From Dermanyssus gallinae (lineage: Eukaryota > Arthropoda > Arachnida > Mesostigmata > Dermanyssidae), in the NCBI GenBank assembly GCA_003439945.1, contig QVRM01006001.1, forward strand, positions 186,001 through 250,000: a stretch of DNA of 64,000 bases. Reading direction: 5' to 3'. The translations under genes were made by a program, and so were the position numbers. Positions 35,098 through 46,789 of the stretch are shown piece after piece. The notes beneath the pieces are model-generated. The model had not been told where the DNA came from. It did not search any database and saw only the letters and a list, made by a program, of their open reading frames with translations. Positions within the stretch are counted from its first letter, which is position 1, and every line of letters starts with the position of its first letter.

Positions 35098-37240
35098 ATC
35101 GTTGTCTCTGCTCGTTATTAGAACTAGCTTTTATCTATAATTTAAAATAATAGAGTTGGCAATTTGGGTTTGTTCATTGCTTTGCGTTCAGTGATCGCAA
35201 AAGACAGCATAGTACCGGTAGAGACAGCCTCCGAAAGCAAACGTGCCTTTTCTAATCAGTTTGATCAAACGATACATTCTTGCTGTTAAATATGGTGGAC
35301 AGGATGATAAACCGAATAACTTTACAAACACTTTTCTGCTCCTGATTCCTTTTGACGATTTTTGTCTAGTCACTTATCCACTAGAGCATCACTTCACAAA
35401 ACAACAACTTATCCGTTTAGGCAGCTCGAAACTTAGCTCAAACCAACCTCGCTCAAGCCACTTGAGTGGCTCATGAAATTGCACGTTAAATCATAGTAGA
35501 AACATGCCGCTTAGTGTCAGTGAGTTAGATGTTTCACCACAGAGAAATTCATCGGGTAAAAATAATTTGTTCAATCACGTCTGAAATGCGCCTGAGCCGC
35601 ATACACACCCTGATGATCCGTCGTCCATCCACGTCTTGAAGTACTCACACAGCCTCGCCGGAATCACAGCGCCAGCAGCCTCACGAAGCCGCCGAGGCCT
35701 CCAGCTAGTAGTGGTGGAGCGGTGGGAGGCGATACCCCTCCCACTGCCACTTTTTCTGATAGGCCGTGGTTGTGGCTAGGTGCCAATGGCGCCGTTCAAG
35801 ACGTTCCTCCCATGGCGAGCTCCAAACGAGCGCCAGCGCTCCAAGCGAATCAGCAGCTTCGGCCTCATCGTCCAGCACAGGTGGGTGACACCCATCCCCC
35901 TGGGCCAGGTTGCTTTGTACAGCAGGAATGATGGCGACACCTTTACCATAGGAAAACTGCACGCTCTGAAAGCTTGCTACAAACAGGACGAATGTCAGCT
36001 TCCATTGCCCCGGGCAACACGAAAGCAGCTTGCCTAAAGTCAGGCGACGCTCCTCTGTCAACGAGAGGAACCGCTGGAGGCGTTCAATGTTCGCGGTCGC
36101 ACCAAGTTCAGTTTCAGCCGATGGCGCGAGTCTGCTAGCCAAACCACAATTCGTTCATACGCGTTGCTGCCGATATCGTCGAGGGTAGAGCTTTCTGCTC
36201 TACAGTGAGAACCAGCTACAGGATTTGTCACCGTTCAAAATCAATAACCAATTTGCAGTACCAAGCGAGGAGTCTGACCAACTGGCAAAGCTAACTGACA
36301 TTGGCTATCGACAGAGAGAAAGCCTAGGCAGATGGCCTCCTTGGGCGTCGTCATGTCGGCTCTGTTTTGACATTTCCTTATTCCAGCTCTCCTCTCGTGT
36401 GCTGTCTTCTACGGGCGACTGGAGCATCGCGGGCGAGAATGAGACAAAGTTGTTATCACTATCGCGCTGCTTTCCAGAGAGAGAGAGAGGCACTTTATGT
36501 CAGCTTCCGCCACTGGGTCTCATGACAACCGAGGAAGTTGTAATAGAGTCTGTAAAGTGTCATCGCAAAGTGTCACCATGCCCGGTGAACCGGGCCGACC
36601 CGGCCCACGAACAAGCTAGCTTCATTCACTGTATCTTCGTACGGAAATGCCGTCGGCAACAACAATGAAACCAACAGGAATGTAAATTGCTTAGTCCGAG
36701 ATGTCTTGTTGTACTCACACACGAAGTGCACAATGCGGCGTTCGCACAGTCGCAGGCGCGTGTGCCGACTCGAGACTTTGTACTTTGTGAGTTGTTGCGT
36801 ATTCGTATATGTACATTTGAAAACATACTAGTTTAACAACGTAAACGCTGAAGCCATATTCTAGTCCTATACGTTCAATGTGTAAAAAGGAATTGTTCTT
36901 AGACATAGATCGTAGTTCCAAGACTCTTCGCTTGATTGCCAGACGCCAAGTAGAACTAGGTAAGCGATAACGTACAGTTGTTACTTACATAGCCATAACA
37001 TGCACATCGCCTACCATCGCGTAACAGCTACTACGGAATTGTTTTTAACCAAACTTGTTAGAAAGCTTCCGCTAAGGATACTTCGACTTGTTACAAAGCT
37101 ACTGCTATGGATTACTGTTGGCCTATTATAGCCTATCTCAGGTTGAATTGATTGTGTTCTCGCAGACTGCACTTGTGTGACGTCAACGGTATAATGTCAC
37201 TCACACCTTGGACACAGATAGCGACAGAGTCAGTTTTGAC
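35098..37240. other. Unannotated stretch, nothing recognised
   Basis: A minus frame at 35705-36142 (145 codons) and a plus frame at 36225-36668 (147 codons) are open but show no motif, and they overlap other equally open frames. This is the upstream part of the inferred Bcl-2 gene intron. Confidence 0.3.
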
Positions 37241-37302
37241 TCGATTTAGGGATATCGACAACTCGATTTAGGGATATATATATATATATATATATATATG
37301 TA
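37241..37302. repeat. Short tandem duplication followed by (TA)n
   Basis: ACTCGATTTAGGGATAT occurs twice, separated by CGACA, and the second copy runs into a (TA)n run of about 26 bp. Confidence 0.85.
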
Positions 37303-37520
37303 AAGCAGTCCCAACCCACTTTATATGAGATAGAGTAATATCCCCAGTACACACGTTGGACACACATTGAGAGGCAATAGTCGCTCCACTTGCATCCATA
37401 CCAAATAATAAATAAATATATACATATATACTACGAGCGATAATAATAATAATCACAGCGGTGTTCGTGGTGATTCGGGTGGCTACTGACGATGAGGACG
37501 GTGACAAGTGAAGCACCTAC

Positions 37521-39529
37521 CTGTGCGACATGGACGCTCCGACGCTCGACAGCTTTCGTAGGCGCGCGCTCTCGCGGGCGTGTTCGGCGGCCGCCGCGTA
37601 GCCGCTCAACGAAGGCCGTCTCTGGTGCAGCGACGACGGCAGGCTCAACTTGCGTTCGCGCGGGCTGCCGGGCGCCGAGGTCGACAGGCCCTGGCCGGGC
37701 ACACAGAGTCGGTTGAGGCTCGACGAACTCGAGCTCAGACCCTGGACCTGGCCCTGGGCGAGCGCTGACGCCGACGACACAGGCGGCGTCAGACATGTCG
37801 TCGCCGCGGCAGCAGTAGCAGAGGCGAATGGTGACGTCGGCAGATCAAGATCGACGTCCACGTCCGATACCGAGATTGGGATAGGCGCCAGCCCTGACGC
37901 AGAACAGCCGAGCGTGGTGATCAGCGGGACACCAGACGAGGCCATTCCCGTCGTCGTCGTTGTCGTGGCGTCGTGGCTTCTGCTGTCTGTGTCGTGTGCG
38001 CTGTCACTGATGTTGTCAGGACTCGGGCTGGGCTGGTTGGGGTTGTTGTCGAGCCTCGGGTTGGGGTAGCTGTCCTGAGCTCGCAGGCGGTGCGAGCCGA
38101 CCGTCTCGAGGTCGTCGTGGGGTCTACTCCGACTCGCTGCAGAAGCTGTAGCAGTCGCACTGAGCGTAGTACATGTTGTGCTAAGACTATCACGCGCACT
38201 ACTTTCTCCGCCGCAACAGAAGTAAGTACTGTTACAACACCCGCATCGACTACGGCCGATACGACAATCTGTATCGGCAGCGAGGCCAAGAGGACCACTG
38301 GCACGTTCGATACGACTGCCACCGCCGCCACCCCCGACAGCCCCACAACTCCTAATTCGGCTACTGTTAACTCTTCGACAGCAGCCACTGGTGAGGATGA
38401 GGTCTAGGGCACTGGCCCACCGCTTGGCGTTGTCGCTTTGACGACAACAGCGACGACGACGACGACGAGGTTTACTATGACTGTCACAGCTGTTGCTGCT
38501 GCTTATAGAGCTGTTAGTGGCCGTGTTCGTCCAGACTTGCTCGCTTGGAGGTACGGGGGTACTTAAAGATGTTACCCCACGATTTGCAGCAACAATCCGG
38601 GTCAATCGGTCAGTACAGTTGTTAGTGTTATCATCAGTAGTGTCGTTGTCGTTTGTTTTGCCGCTGCTGCTGCTTCTGCAGATGCTGCAGTTGTTGCTGT
38701 TGTTTTGCCAAATGTTGTTATTGTCCCTAACGTTGTTGCCGATGTTGCTGTTGTTGCTGCTGCTCGCGTTATTCGCGTGTCTGTTGTTGCTGGTATTGTT
38801 GTTGCTGCAGGCCTTATTGCTCTTGTTCCTAAAGTGATTGCTATTGCTGATGCTACTTTCGAAGATTTTGTTGTTGCTGTTATCAAAGGTCACTTTACTA
38901 ATGTTGTCCTCTTCGTCAAATCTGCCCATAAAAATATTGTTGCAGTTGAGGTTGAAATGTTCGTGATCTTGCCTTCCAGGAATTTTACCGCCGTCATTTC
39001 CGTCGTTCTCGTTAATACTAGGGTAGTTGGTATTATTAGAGGTGTTGTTGCTTTTACTGCAATTTTTGGTTTTTGTATTACTGAAGTTACTGAGGTTTTT
39101 GTTATTCGAGCAGCTGTAACTGTTCCTATTCGTGCTGTGAATGGCGCTAATAATGTTGTTGCCACTGGTGTTATTGTTGTTGTCTTTGTTATTGTTGCAG
39201 TCGTTGTTGCAGTGTTTGTTGCGCCAAGCGGATTTACTTGATCGGCTACCACTGTTCGCGGCGTTAACGACACGATTCCAGAGAGCACGCCAGTTTGAAC
39301 CAACGAGCACCTGGGTTGGTGGCGTGATGGAAAATTGTGTCTCAAAGATGCCGCTACCGCACTCTGTAACGCCCGTGACCTCTGTTGCCGAATGCTGACC
39401 AAAGTGTTGCTTCAGCCAAGCTGGAGTCTGGCCTGTCGACGCCTGTGGCGCTGATGACGTTGAAGTAGCGTCCCCTGCCGCTTCCCCCAAAGGTATACCG
39501 ACCTCGCTGACGTCTCCTTTACCGCACAG
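37521..39529 (-). CDS. Bok: Large exon: Asn/Ser-rich N-terminal extension of the Bok/Buffy-like gene
   Basis: An uninterrupted minus-strand frame of 669 codons plus two bases. It is bounded by an acceptor (ATTCTTTCACTTTTGCAG ending at 39530) and a donor (CAG then GTAGGT at 37520). An in-frame ATG at 39571 could instead start translation 14 codons earlier, without that acceptor. Counted from that ATG, residues 1-110 are mixed sequence, about 115-335 are Asn/Ser-rich from (CAA/CAG)n-derived repeats read as AAC, about 380 has a run of Arg, and 480-665 are Ser/Pro/Thr-rich. The last 25 residues, with RLRKLSSVGASMSHR, resemble the segment before helix 1 in arthropod Bok/Buffy proteins and join in phase to the exon at 23444-23693. 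Typical family members lack such an extension. Disorder is likely; its function is unknown. Confidence 0.72.
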
Positions 39530-42435
39530 CTGCAAAAGTGAAAGAATATCACTGTTACGAATTTGTTGCATCGTGTTTCTGGCATGTCAATAAAACACGC
39601 TCTATATTACTATATATCACTTGTAAAAACACTATATAGACATTATATAAAACAGGTTTATATATTTATGTTATTATTCATTTATATATATACACATATA
39701 TTTCAAATATACCTACAATGATTATGCGTAGACTATTTTTATATTATATTAAATTTACTATTCATGTACTAACTGAACGTGTAAGGTTTTTTCCAGTTAG
39801 TGCCAACTTCTGACGAGATTTGCACGCTATCTCCATTCTACTGTCTAATATCTAGTATCGTACTAAAAGAGACAATATATGTGGTCGGACATGCGTAGCA
39901 TACCTCATGCGTACTTATTGTTGCTGTCCACATGTTGCTCTATAATCTAGTCAGGTACTACTTTGTTGAACAACACTTCAACTACGCAAGCGAGTCATGT
40001 GCTCTTCTTTGCAACTTGCATCACCGGCGACTTCGATATGCAGTGCGTGCTTGTATAACTTTCAGGAGGAAAGTGGCGGTTATTTGTAACGCAGAACGCA
40101 CATTGCCTCGAGCATGATTGTTTACCCTTCCCGCGTTGCGTTTCTTTTCTTGCAACGCGCACTATAATACCATGTAGTGTGTGGCTTACTTTGACGCGAC
40201 GTTAGCCTGCATACGACTAACGATGGCCCTGCCAAACTCTCATAAAGCACACCATCTTCTAGCGATGCTTCCCAAAGGTACTACTAGTCGTGAAGTGAAG
40301 GCCATGTCAGCAGAGTGTCATGTCGTTGTGTGAACAACGTCATTGTCTGTGACAATGGCGTGACAATAGCGCGTGTCGCGATTGTTGAACGCCGCAAGCG
40401 CCTTGACTGAGCGAGCGCAAGCAAAGCCGAGCGAAAACGTCAAGAGAACTCACTATCTATGTCGACACGTCTTGCCCACGTTCCTGCCGTGGTTCTTCGT
40501 GGTGTCGCTGTTGCAAGCGGACCGATGGGGCACGACACGTGAATGGCACGATCCCGCGTGCCAACCAGGCACTATTTTCAATAGCCATACTAGGCCAGCT
40601 AGCAACAGCCGCGTGGTCCCGCTTACGCAAACCTGTCGTATTGTTGGCCAGCCCTATTGGTGTCGCAACATCGGCTATCTATCTATTCAGCGACCGACAT
40701 CCACGATCCAGACACGTTGAAGGTGGTGGCTGTGTACTATCGCAGTTCATCTTATAGAGAATGGCCTGGTCACTGTCCTTCCTCCCGGTTGTTGAACGCG
40801 AGCCGCTCTCGCATTCGCTCACGTATTATTATTATTATTACTACCCGGCGTGGCGCTCAGCTTAATTGATGTGACGGGATGAAAATGATAGACCTCGGTC
40901 AATCTGCTTAGCGACAAGGAGCCTATGTGCTACCACCTCAATGCCCACAATATATATATATATATATATATATACTTTTTGGAAACTGAGGTGTTGACGT
41001 GCGTAGAATTGAAACATGCTCGAATATAATTGTTTGCCCTACCTTGATCGCTAAATAGAATTGAACATTACACTGCTGTTTTAATCCGTAGAAGTGCTGG
41101 CTTGGCCTGTTAACGCTCGAATTTAAAAATGTTGAACCAAATCAGTTGAATATTGCCCTGCTGTTACATGTTTCTGCTGGAGAATGAAGCCAAAATACGT
41201 CCCGGGCATGCTAAAGGCTAATGCCTAAAAGGACAAAATTATGGCATATAATACAGTCTTCTACCAGCATCAGTACGAACAACTTGGCTCGAGTATACCT
41301 ACCCTCCTCCCACGGTTTCGATGTAATGCCAAAGTAATACCGAGCCTGGGGGGGTGGGGAGGAATCCGGGTTTAGTGGGTTTGCGAGTCTCACACTAGTC
41401 ACGCAGGCTGCTAGTGGCGCATGTGCATCATGCATTACCGAAACCTCCCAGAACAAAAAAAAAAAAAAAAAGAAACCTACCCTCACTCCGGCGCTGTCAA
41501 ACACCGTCGTAACGAGGAAAGTCGCATATAGTGCCTTCGAACAATCGCTCGGCTGTCTTTTCGCTAGTTACCTTGCTATGCGCCCTTGTATTCTTAGTTA
41601 TGGCGACAAGCGTGACAAAACAATACTAATATATGATTTGTAAAAACACGTTAGTTTCGCTACGCTGCTCAGTTCGTTTAGGCTGAGATGGGGTTGCTAC
41701 GATCGCCAAGTGTCGAGGAGTATTTGCTAGAGTACGCCCAAGAGCTTTCGTTCATTAAGGACATTTCAACTTCAGCCAGTATATATACGGGACCAACACG
41801 GGGTAGCCCTGATATTGACACGGAGTAAATCGCTGGAACCACAAATGAAATGTGAGCGTATTCTTAAACTGAGATGCAGGCATACGGCTAATGTTATTGT
41901 CAGTTGGCGCAGTTGTAGCTAGCCTCAACAGCGCCCGTCTCAAAACAATAACATACTATGACATCGCTAGCTAATGCCGATTATTACGCAAGGAAAGACA
42001 AAATACGGAGAAATGAAGAAAGGAGAAGGAAAATAAAAATTGCGGAGCTTACACGTGCAGATAGCCATCTAAAAGGTAACATACATTTCACACGCTGCAA
42101 TGATGTGGTATACGGTTGCACGTTGTATGTATTCATATATATATGTATATGTATTCATATATATATAATTTGGCACACCCACTTGCATACTTCGTGTGCC
42201 CTTATGTTACATAAGTAGTATGTATATATAATGTACTCGACCTCGGGCCGTCAGGTCAGTTCTAATGCCGCGCATTCGAGACCTAGTCAACCTCCCGCAA
42301 TGCGACGAAAAAAAATACTGGATGGTGTCATTCACTAGGCGATATTAACCGATCACAGTCCGGAATCGGTGGGCAGTCATCTGTGCGTAATCACATTAGC
42401 TTTGCTAGTTTTTGCGTGGACCACGGCTATCCATA
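39530..42435. other. No gene recognised; upstream of the large exon
   Basis: If the ATG at 39571 is the start, the promoter would lie in this stretch. AT-rich DNA follows at 39590-39800. A (TA)n run is at about 40949-40974 and an A17 run near 41455-41471. Open frames of up to 115 codons near 40373-40869 have no motif. Confidence 0.35.
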
Positions 42436-42590
42436 TTAATTCGTTGCCATATAATCTATATCGTATGCCTTGCCGTCCATGGCCAACTGGGGCATAGGCA
42501 ATGCTACTATAAGGAGTACACATTTAACCAACTTTCTATTTGCGTTGAAGGTACCCGCATTCATGAGCTTGCGCACGCAATCTACATGCT
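42436..42590 (+). mobile_element. Second, partial copy of the 10.6-kb foldback family
   Basis: It shares with 10697-10860 the blocks ATTCGTTGCCATATAATC (versus ATTCATTGCCACATAATC), then a CTACTATA-type block, then CAACTTTCTATTTGCG (versus CTAACTTTCTATTGGCG) and TTGCGCACGC, in the same order. The left arm is not evident. A mariner is inserted 40 bp beyond. Confidence 0.55.
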
Positions 42591-42631
42591 CATTTGAGGA
42601 CAGTTTTTCACATTACGATTATATATATATA

Positions 42632-43965
42632 CGAGGTGTGTTCAAAAAGTATCGCGACTTTTGCATTTTCGCGGGTTACGTATATTCGAATTTCGATTTT
42701 TTGTGGCGTTATGTTGGTACTCATGTCTCTCGCTTATGCCGACAAGCTCGGCCATTTTGAATGTTCACTTAATTGTTGACAGCTGCTTTGCTTGCACGTG
42801 TTTTGGATCGTCTTCGATTTTTACCTATTCAAAAAAATGGATCAAAGAACCTGTATCAAATTTTGTGTGAAAAACGAAATTAAGTGCGCGGATGCATTCC
42901 GAATGTTGACTGTGGCATACGGAGAAGCTACCTTGGACCGAAGCAACGTGGTACAAAATGTTCTCAGAAGGCCGAGAAGATGTGAACGACGAAGAGCGTG
43001 CCGGACGCCCGAGCACTTTAACAACAGACGAAAAAATTAATGAAGTGGAGAAAATGGTATTGGCCAATCGTCGAATCACCGTTAGAGAAGTTGCTGAGGA
43101 CCTAAACATATCGATTGGCTCGTGCCATTCGATTTTTATCAATGATTTGGGCATGAGACGGGTCGCGAAATTCGTACCAAAATTGCTCAATTGCGACCAA
43201 AAACAGCATCGCATGAACATTGCTAATGAGATGTTGGACTCTGTCCGCGACGACCCAAATTTGCTCCAGAGGGTCATAACTGGTGACGAATCGTGGGTTT
43301 ATGGTTATGACGTGGAAACCAAAGCTCAATCATCTCAATGGAAGCTGCCGCACGAACCAAGACCGAAAAAAGCGCGCCAAGTTCGGTCGAATGTGAAAGT
43401 TTTGCTGACAGTTTTCTTCGATTGCAGGGGCGTGGTGCATCATGAGTTCTTGCCACAGGGTAGAACGGTCAATAAGGAATATTACCTGCAAGTTATGCGC
43501 AATTTGCGCGAAGCAATCCGCCAGAAACGCCCGGATTTGTGGAAGAACAAAAATTGGCTTTTGCACCACGATAACGCCCCTGCTCACACATCGTTGCTTG
43601 TGCGCGAGTTTTTGGCCAAAAACAACACACTAATGATGCCGCAGCCACCGTATTCCCCAGATCTGGCCCCCTGTGACTTTTTCTTGTTCCCTAAACTGAA
43701 GAGGCCCATGAAAGGACGACGTTACGCTACGCTTGACGAGATAAAGACGGCATCGAAGGAGGAGCTGAACAAGATAAAAAAAAATGGTTTTTTGAAGTGC
43801 TTCGAAGATTGGAAAAACCGTTGGCACAAGTGTATAATATCTAAAACTAATAAAACTGAACTGAACTGAACTGATTACTTTGAAGGGGACAAAATAGATA
43901 TTCATGAATAAATGAATAATTTTTGAAAAAACACAAAAGTCGCGATACTTTTTGAACACCCCTCG
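42632..43965 (+). mobile_element. mariner element, copy 5
   Basis: Flanked by TA on both sides. The left end is intact, and the right end has one substitution (reads CGAGGGGTGTTCAAAA inward). At 1,334 bp it is the longest copy, because of an inserted segment near its 3' end. Confidence 0.94.
42837..43912 (+). pseudogene. mariner transposase, copy 5, 8-bp deletion and 3' replacement
   Basis: The start ATG is at 42837. After GCAACG at about 42950, eight bases (TTTATCGG) are missing, shifting the frame. The downstream frame (42958 on) is open through the catalytic motifs TGDES, HHDNAP and APCDFF. A three-base deletion at about 43166 removes one residue. Near 43842, seven bases of the family sequence are replaced by about 30 bases containing three ACTGA-type repeats, which changes the last residues and adds a stop. 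It is unable to code a full protein. Confidence 0.9.
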
Positions 43966-44495
43966 TATATATACCGTACATAAACATACGTTATGTCAGC
44001 CAACATTTCAAGCGCCCTATGTCAACTGGAATTCCCGGTATGAAATGTCGTTTCGTCTTATATAGCTTGTGTCGTGGTTTAGATCATGTTGAGATACGAT
44101 CTGCGCTAAAGTACATATAATCCTTGTTAGGATTCGTGTTCTTTAATGCCAAAAAAAATCATCTAGTCTTGTTGTAGTTAGACTTATATTAGCAATTGGC
44201 GACCAATTTTTGCGACGACCAGGTAACGAACGACTCAATGTTTGTTGGAGCTGCTTATAGTACGGCGCCGAGGGGCCCGGGCAAACGATATGAGCCTCTT
44301 ATTAGAACGAGTTCAAACGTCAGAAAGACCGACGCTGCCATCACCGCCGGAGGTCGGTCCAGACGATACAGTATTCACGTTTTACTAGCGATTGGAAACG
44401 CAGCACAAAAATTGGGTCTAAAAATCGGTTTCGGCCAAAAACAACTTTTGCTGCCTGGATATAAGTAGTGTGCTTTCGAAACAAAACGGACACAT
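43966..44495. other. Unannotated stretch
   Basis: An open plus frame of 90 codons at 44196-44468 shows no motif. Nothing else is recognised. Confidence 0.35.
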
Positions 44496-44580
44496 GATGC
44501 ACGCTTACTAGGCACATTGGCTTAGCTAATCTTTCGTGATATGTGTCCCACATACATAATGTAATATACAGAAAATATAT
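44483..44580 (+). repeat. Dispersed repeat module, copy 1
   Basis: The block ACTAGGCACATTGGCTTAGC, then TTTCGTGATATGTGTCC, then ACATAATGTAATATAC is repeated in reverse at 46790-46860, and its first part at 57795-57835. In the reverse copies it follows LINE coding remnants, so it is probably a LINE 3' UTR or a SINE sharing that end. Confidence 0.6.
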
Positions 44581-46038
44581 GGTGTAATAGCGTGCTATTC
44601 CTAGTAACGCTTAAAACATGTCTACATTGCGGCAAGTTCACCTCGAGCACGTCAAGGAGTGGAAACATTGCCCTCCGATTGAAACGAGTAACATACACGC
44701 AATAAGAGACATTTGTATGCATATTTGAAAAATAGTCTCGTTTGTGCAAACTCGTGCAACTTTTTGCTTTTTCTAGTAGCTACTATTGTGTGTTTCTAGA
44801 GACTAATGCACAATGAGTGCTACAGTACTTTTCATTTTTTATTGCATGATGGCATGGATGTTTATTGCATGGTAACAAAAATCGGCGTTGCAGAGTGTTC
44901 GTTACCCAGAAAAGACGCCGCTTGGCTTATTATTATTATTATTATTATTATTATAAATGGGAAAGTTGTCTTCACTTGTAGAACTGAAGCGATACCGCCT
45001 GCAAATGCGCCCCACCACAGTATCGGCGATATCTTGAATCCAACGATGAGGTAGGCCTGGCAATGAAACTGCACTACGTGGCCAGCTATTGTGTAGTACT
45101 CTAGTTCACCTTTGCTTCGTAATCAGTTTAAGAACCCTCGTTCAGGTTGAATACGGCCTCGGCTTCTGCACAGATCAGGCGTGTAGCGGGACAACGATCT
45201 GTTCTCCTCCTCGTAATCGAATTAGTCCTACAATGCTTACAGTCACAGCGAACATGGACAGAAGCGCTTACAGAGACCTTCAACGTAGACTGTGCCAAAT
45301 AAGCTAACCTATATGATACTCCTTAGAATTTCACCTGTTCAGGTACAGTGAACTAAGGCCACCTAAGCGCGACGTGTTGTGTCGGCTAAATAGAGTGGCG
45401 GGAAATAAAGTTCTTTGAAAACGACGCAATTTGTTCTCGATTGTTTTGGTTGAATAAGTAACAAAACAATAATTAAATTCCTTACAACTGCTAAGCGGGT
45501 GGCAAACGTTCATGGCTGTTGAGACTTGGATCGGAGGTAGAAATCAGTTCACTCATGACCGGGTATGAAAGTTCCGTACGAGTACTTAATAGTACCGATT
45601 AAACGTGCAGCGGATGCGTCGGCTTAAAAACCATGTTACCCTGTACAAAACATTCTGACATTCCGGAATACGGACGCTCCGTAAAGCTATAGCTAACGTT
45701 TAGGCGGTAAGAATTTAACGGTCAGGTAAACAGACCCGTTCTACTGTACTTGGTCAATAACATCGAGAGCCAGTTGAATCTCAACAAGGCAAAGTACACC
45801 GAACCTAAACAGATAGATTGTGAATAATATTAAGCTCTTCTATATGGTGCTGGTTTTAAGATATGTCCGTAATTAACTACATGAATCAGCCTGTATAACA
45901 TAGTGATGATTGTCAAAACATTTTATCCCTTAGTAATGCCTGATTGTAAAAATTAAATGTATTATTCAATATTTTGGCAGCAATACTGTATCAATGGCCG
46001 CCATCTCTATATTATATGGTTGCCATATATATTATATA
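44581..46038. repeat. No gene recognised; (ATT)n at 44929-44953
   Basis: The trinucleotide run is short. A minus frame of 60 codons and others have no motif. Confidence 0.45.
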
Positions 46039-46112
46039 GGGGCTACAAAAAAGTTTTTCGGTTTTTTCCGTAAAGAATCATTATAAAATTCGAAAAAACT
46101 TTTTGTAGATCC
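46039..46112. mobile_element. 74-bp foldback mini-element between TA/AT-rich flanks
   Basis: The left end GGGGCTACAAAAAAGTTTTT and the right end, read inverted, GGATCTACAAAAAGTTTTTT are near-perfect inverted repeats of about 28 bp with a spacer of about 18 bp. The left flank is TA. This size and form fit a very small Tc1/mariner-type MITE. Confidence 0.7.
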
Positions 46113-46206
46113 AAATATATATATATATGTAGCAGTGACAAGCGAGCACTGCCGAATGTGCAAATGTATTGTAAATGATTAATAAATCATCATTATTATA
46201 TATATA

Positions 46207-46473
46207 TATAGAAAGAGAGAGAGAGAAAGAGAAAATAGGTTCACAAATATATCTGAAGTTAATATATGCAATGCACTACAATATAAGACTTTATTTAAAT
46301 GCAAGGCTCTTAACCTTAGTGAGATATATATATATATATATATAGAAAGAGAGAGATAGAGAGAGAAAATAGGTTCACAAATATATCTGAAGTTAATATA
46401 TGCAATGCACTACAATATAAGACTTTATTTAAATGCAAGCCTCTTAACCTTAGTGATATATATATATATATAT
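46207..46473. repeat. Recent tandem duplication, about 134-bp unit, two copies
   Basis: Each unit has a GAAAGAGAGAGA tract, AAAATAGGTTCACAAATATA, ATGCAATGCACTACAATA, CTCTTAACCTTAGTGA and a (TA)n run. The unique parts differ by a single base (GCAAGGCTC versus GCAAGCCTC), so the duplication is young. Confidence 0.92.
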
Positions 46474-46732
46474 ATATACTATGGTACTGTTTATATTATT
46501 ATATCATAAGTTCATGGGTCTCAACATTCTCGACATGCGCGAGGAAAACATGTTGTTGACTCAGTCAAATTGCGAAATTGTTTTCAATGATTAGGTACAG
46601 CGCAGATTGTTGTTGTTGCGAATATTTTATAAAATTCTTGAGACTAAGAGATTGGTGGGTACATTTGATTTATTGATTGGTTTATGATTTGCTTGACATA
46701 AATACTTAAATACACATTTCACTTTTTTAGAC

Positions 46733-46771
<39 letters not shown>

Positions 46772-46789
46772 GCAATCTATTTTCCGTAT
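46474..46789. repeat. AT-rich spacer with (TA)n at about 46737-46763
   Basis: Nothing other than the microsatellite is recognised. Confidence 0.55.

Larger units (their letters stand above)
23694..37520 (-). other. Inferred 13.8-kb intron between the two Bcl-2 gene exons
   Basis: The donor at 37520 (CACAG then GTAGGTGCTTC) leaves two codon bases, AG. The acceptor exon at 23693 begins with one completing base, G. The joined codon is AGG (Arg) and the reading frame continues. The interval is filled with mobile DNA: mariner copy 4, an R2 fragment, a SINE, an APE-type LINE and many (TA)n runs. Small unseen exons within it cannot be ruled out. Confidence 0.65.

Noticed and set aside
35705..36668. 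Two open frames of about 145 codons, on opposite strands
   Set aside because: No motif, no splice evidence, and equally long frames overlap on the other strand.
37492..39402. Long plus-strand and alternate minus frames overlapping the large exon
   Set aside because: They are rich in Val/Leu or Thr/Ala from the repeats. Only the minus frame with splice sites and the conserved end is full length.
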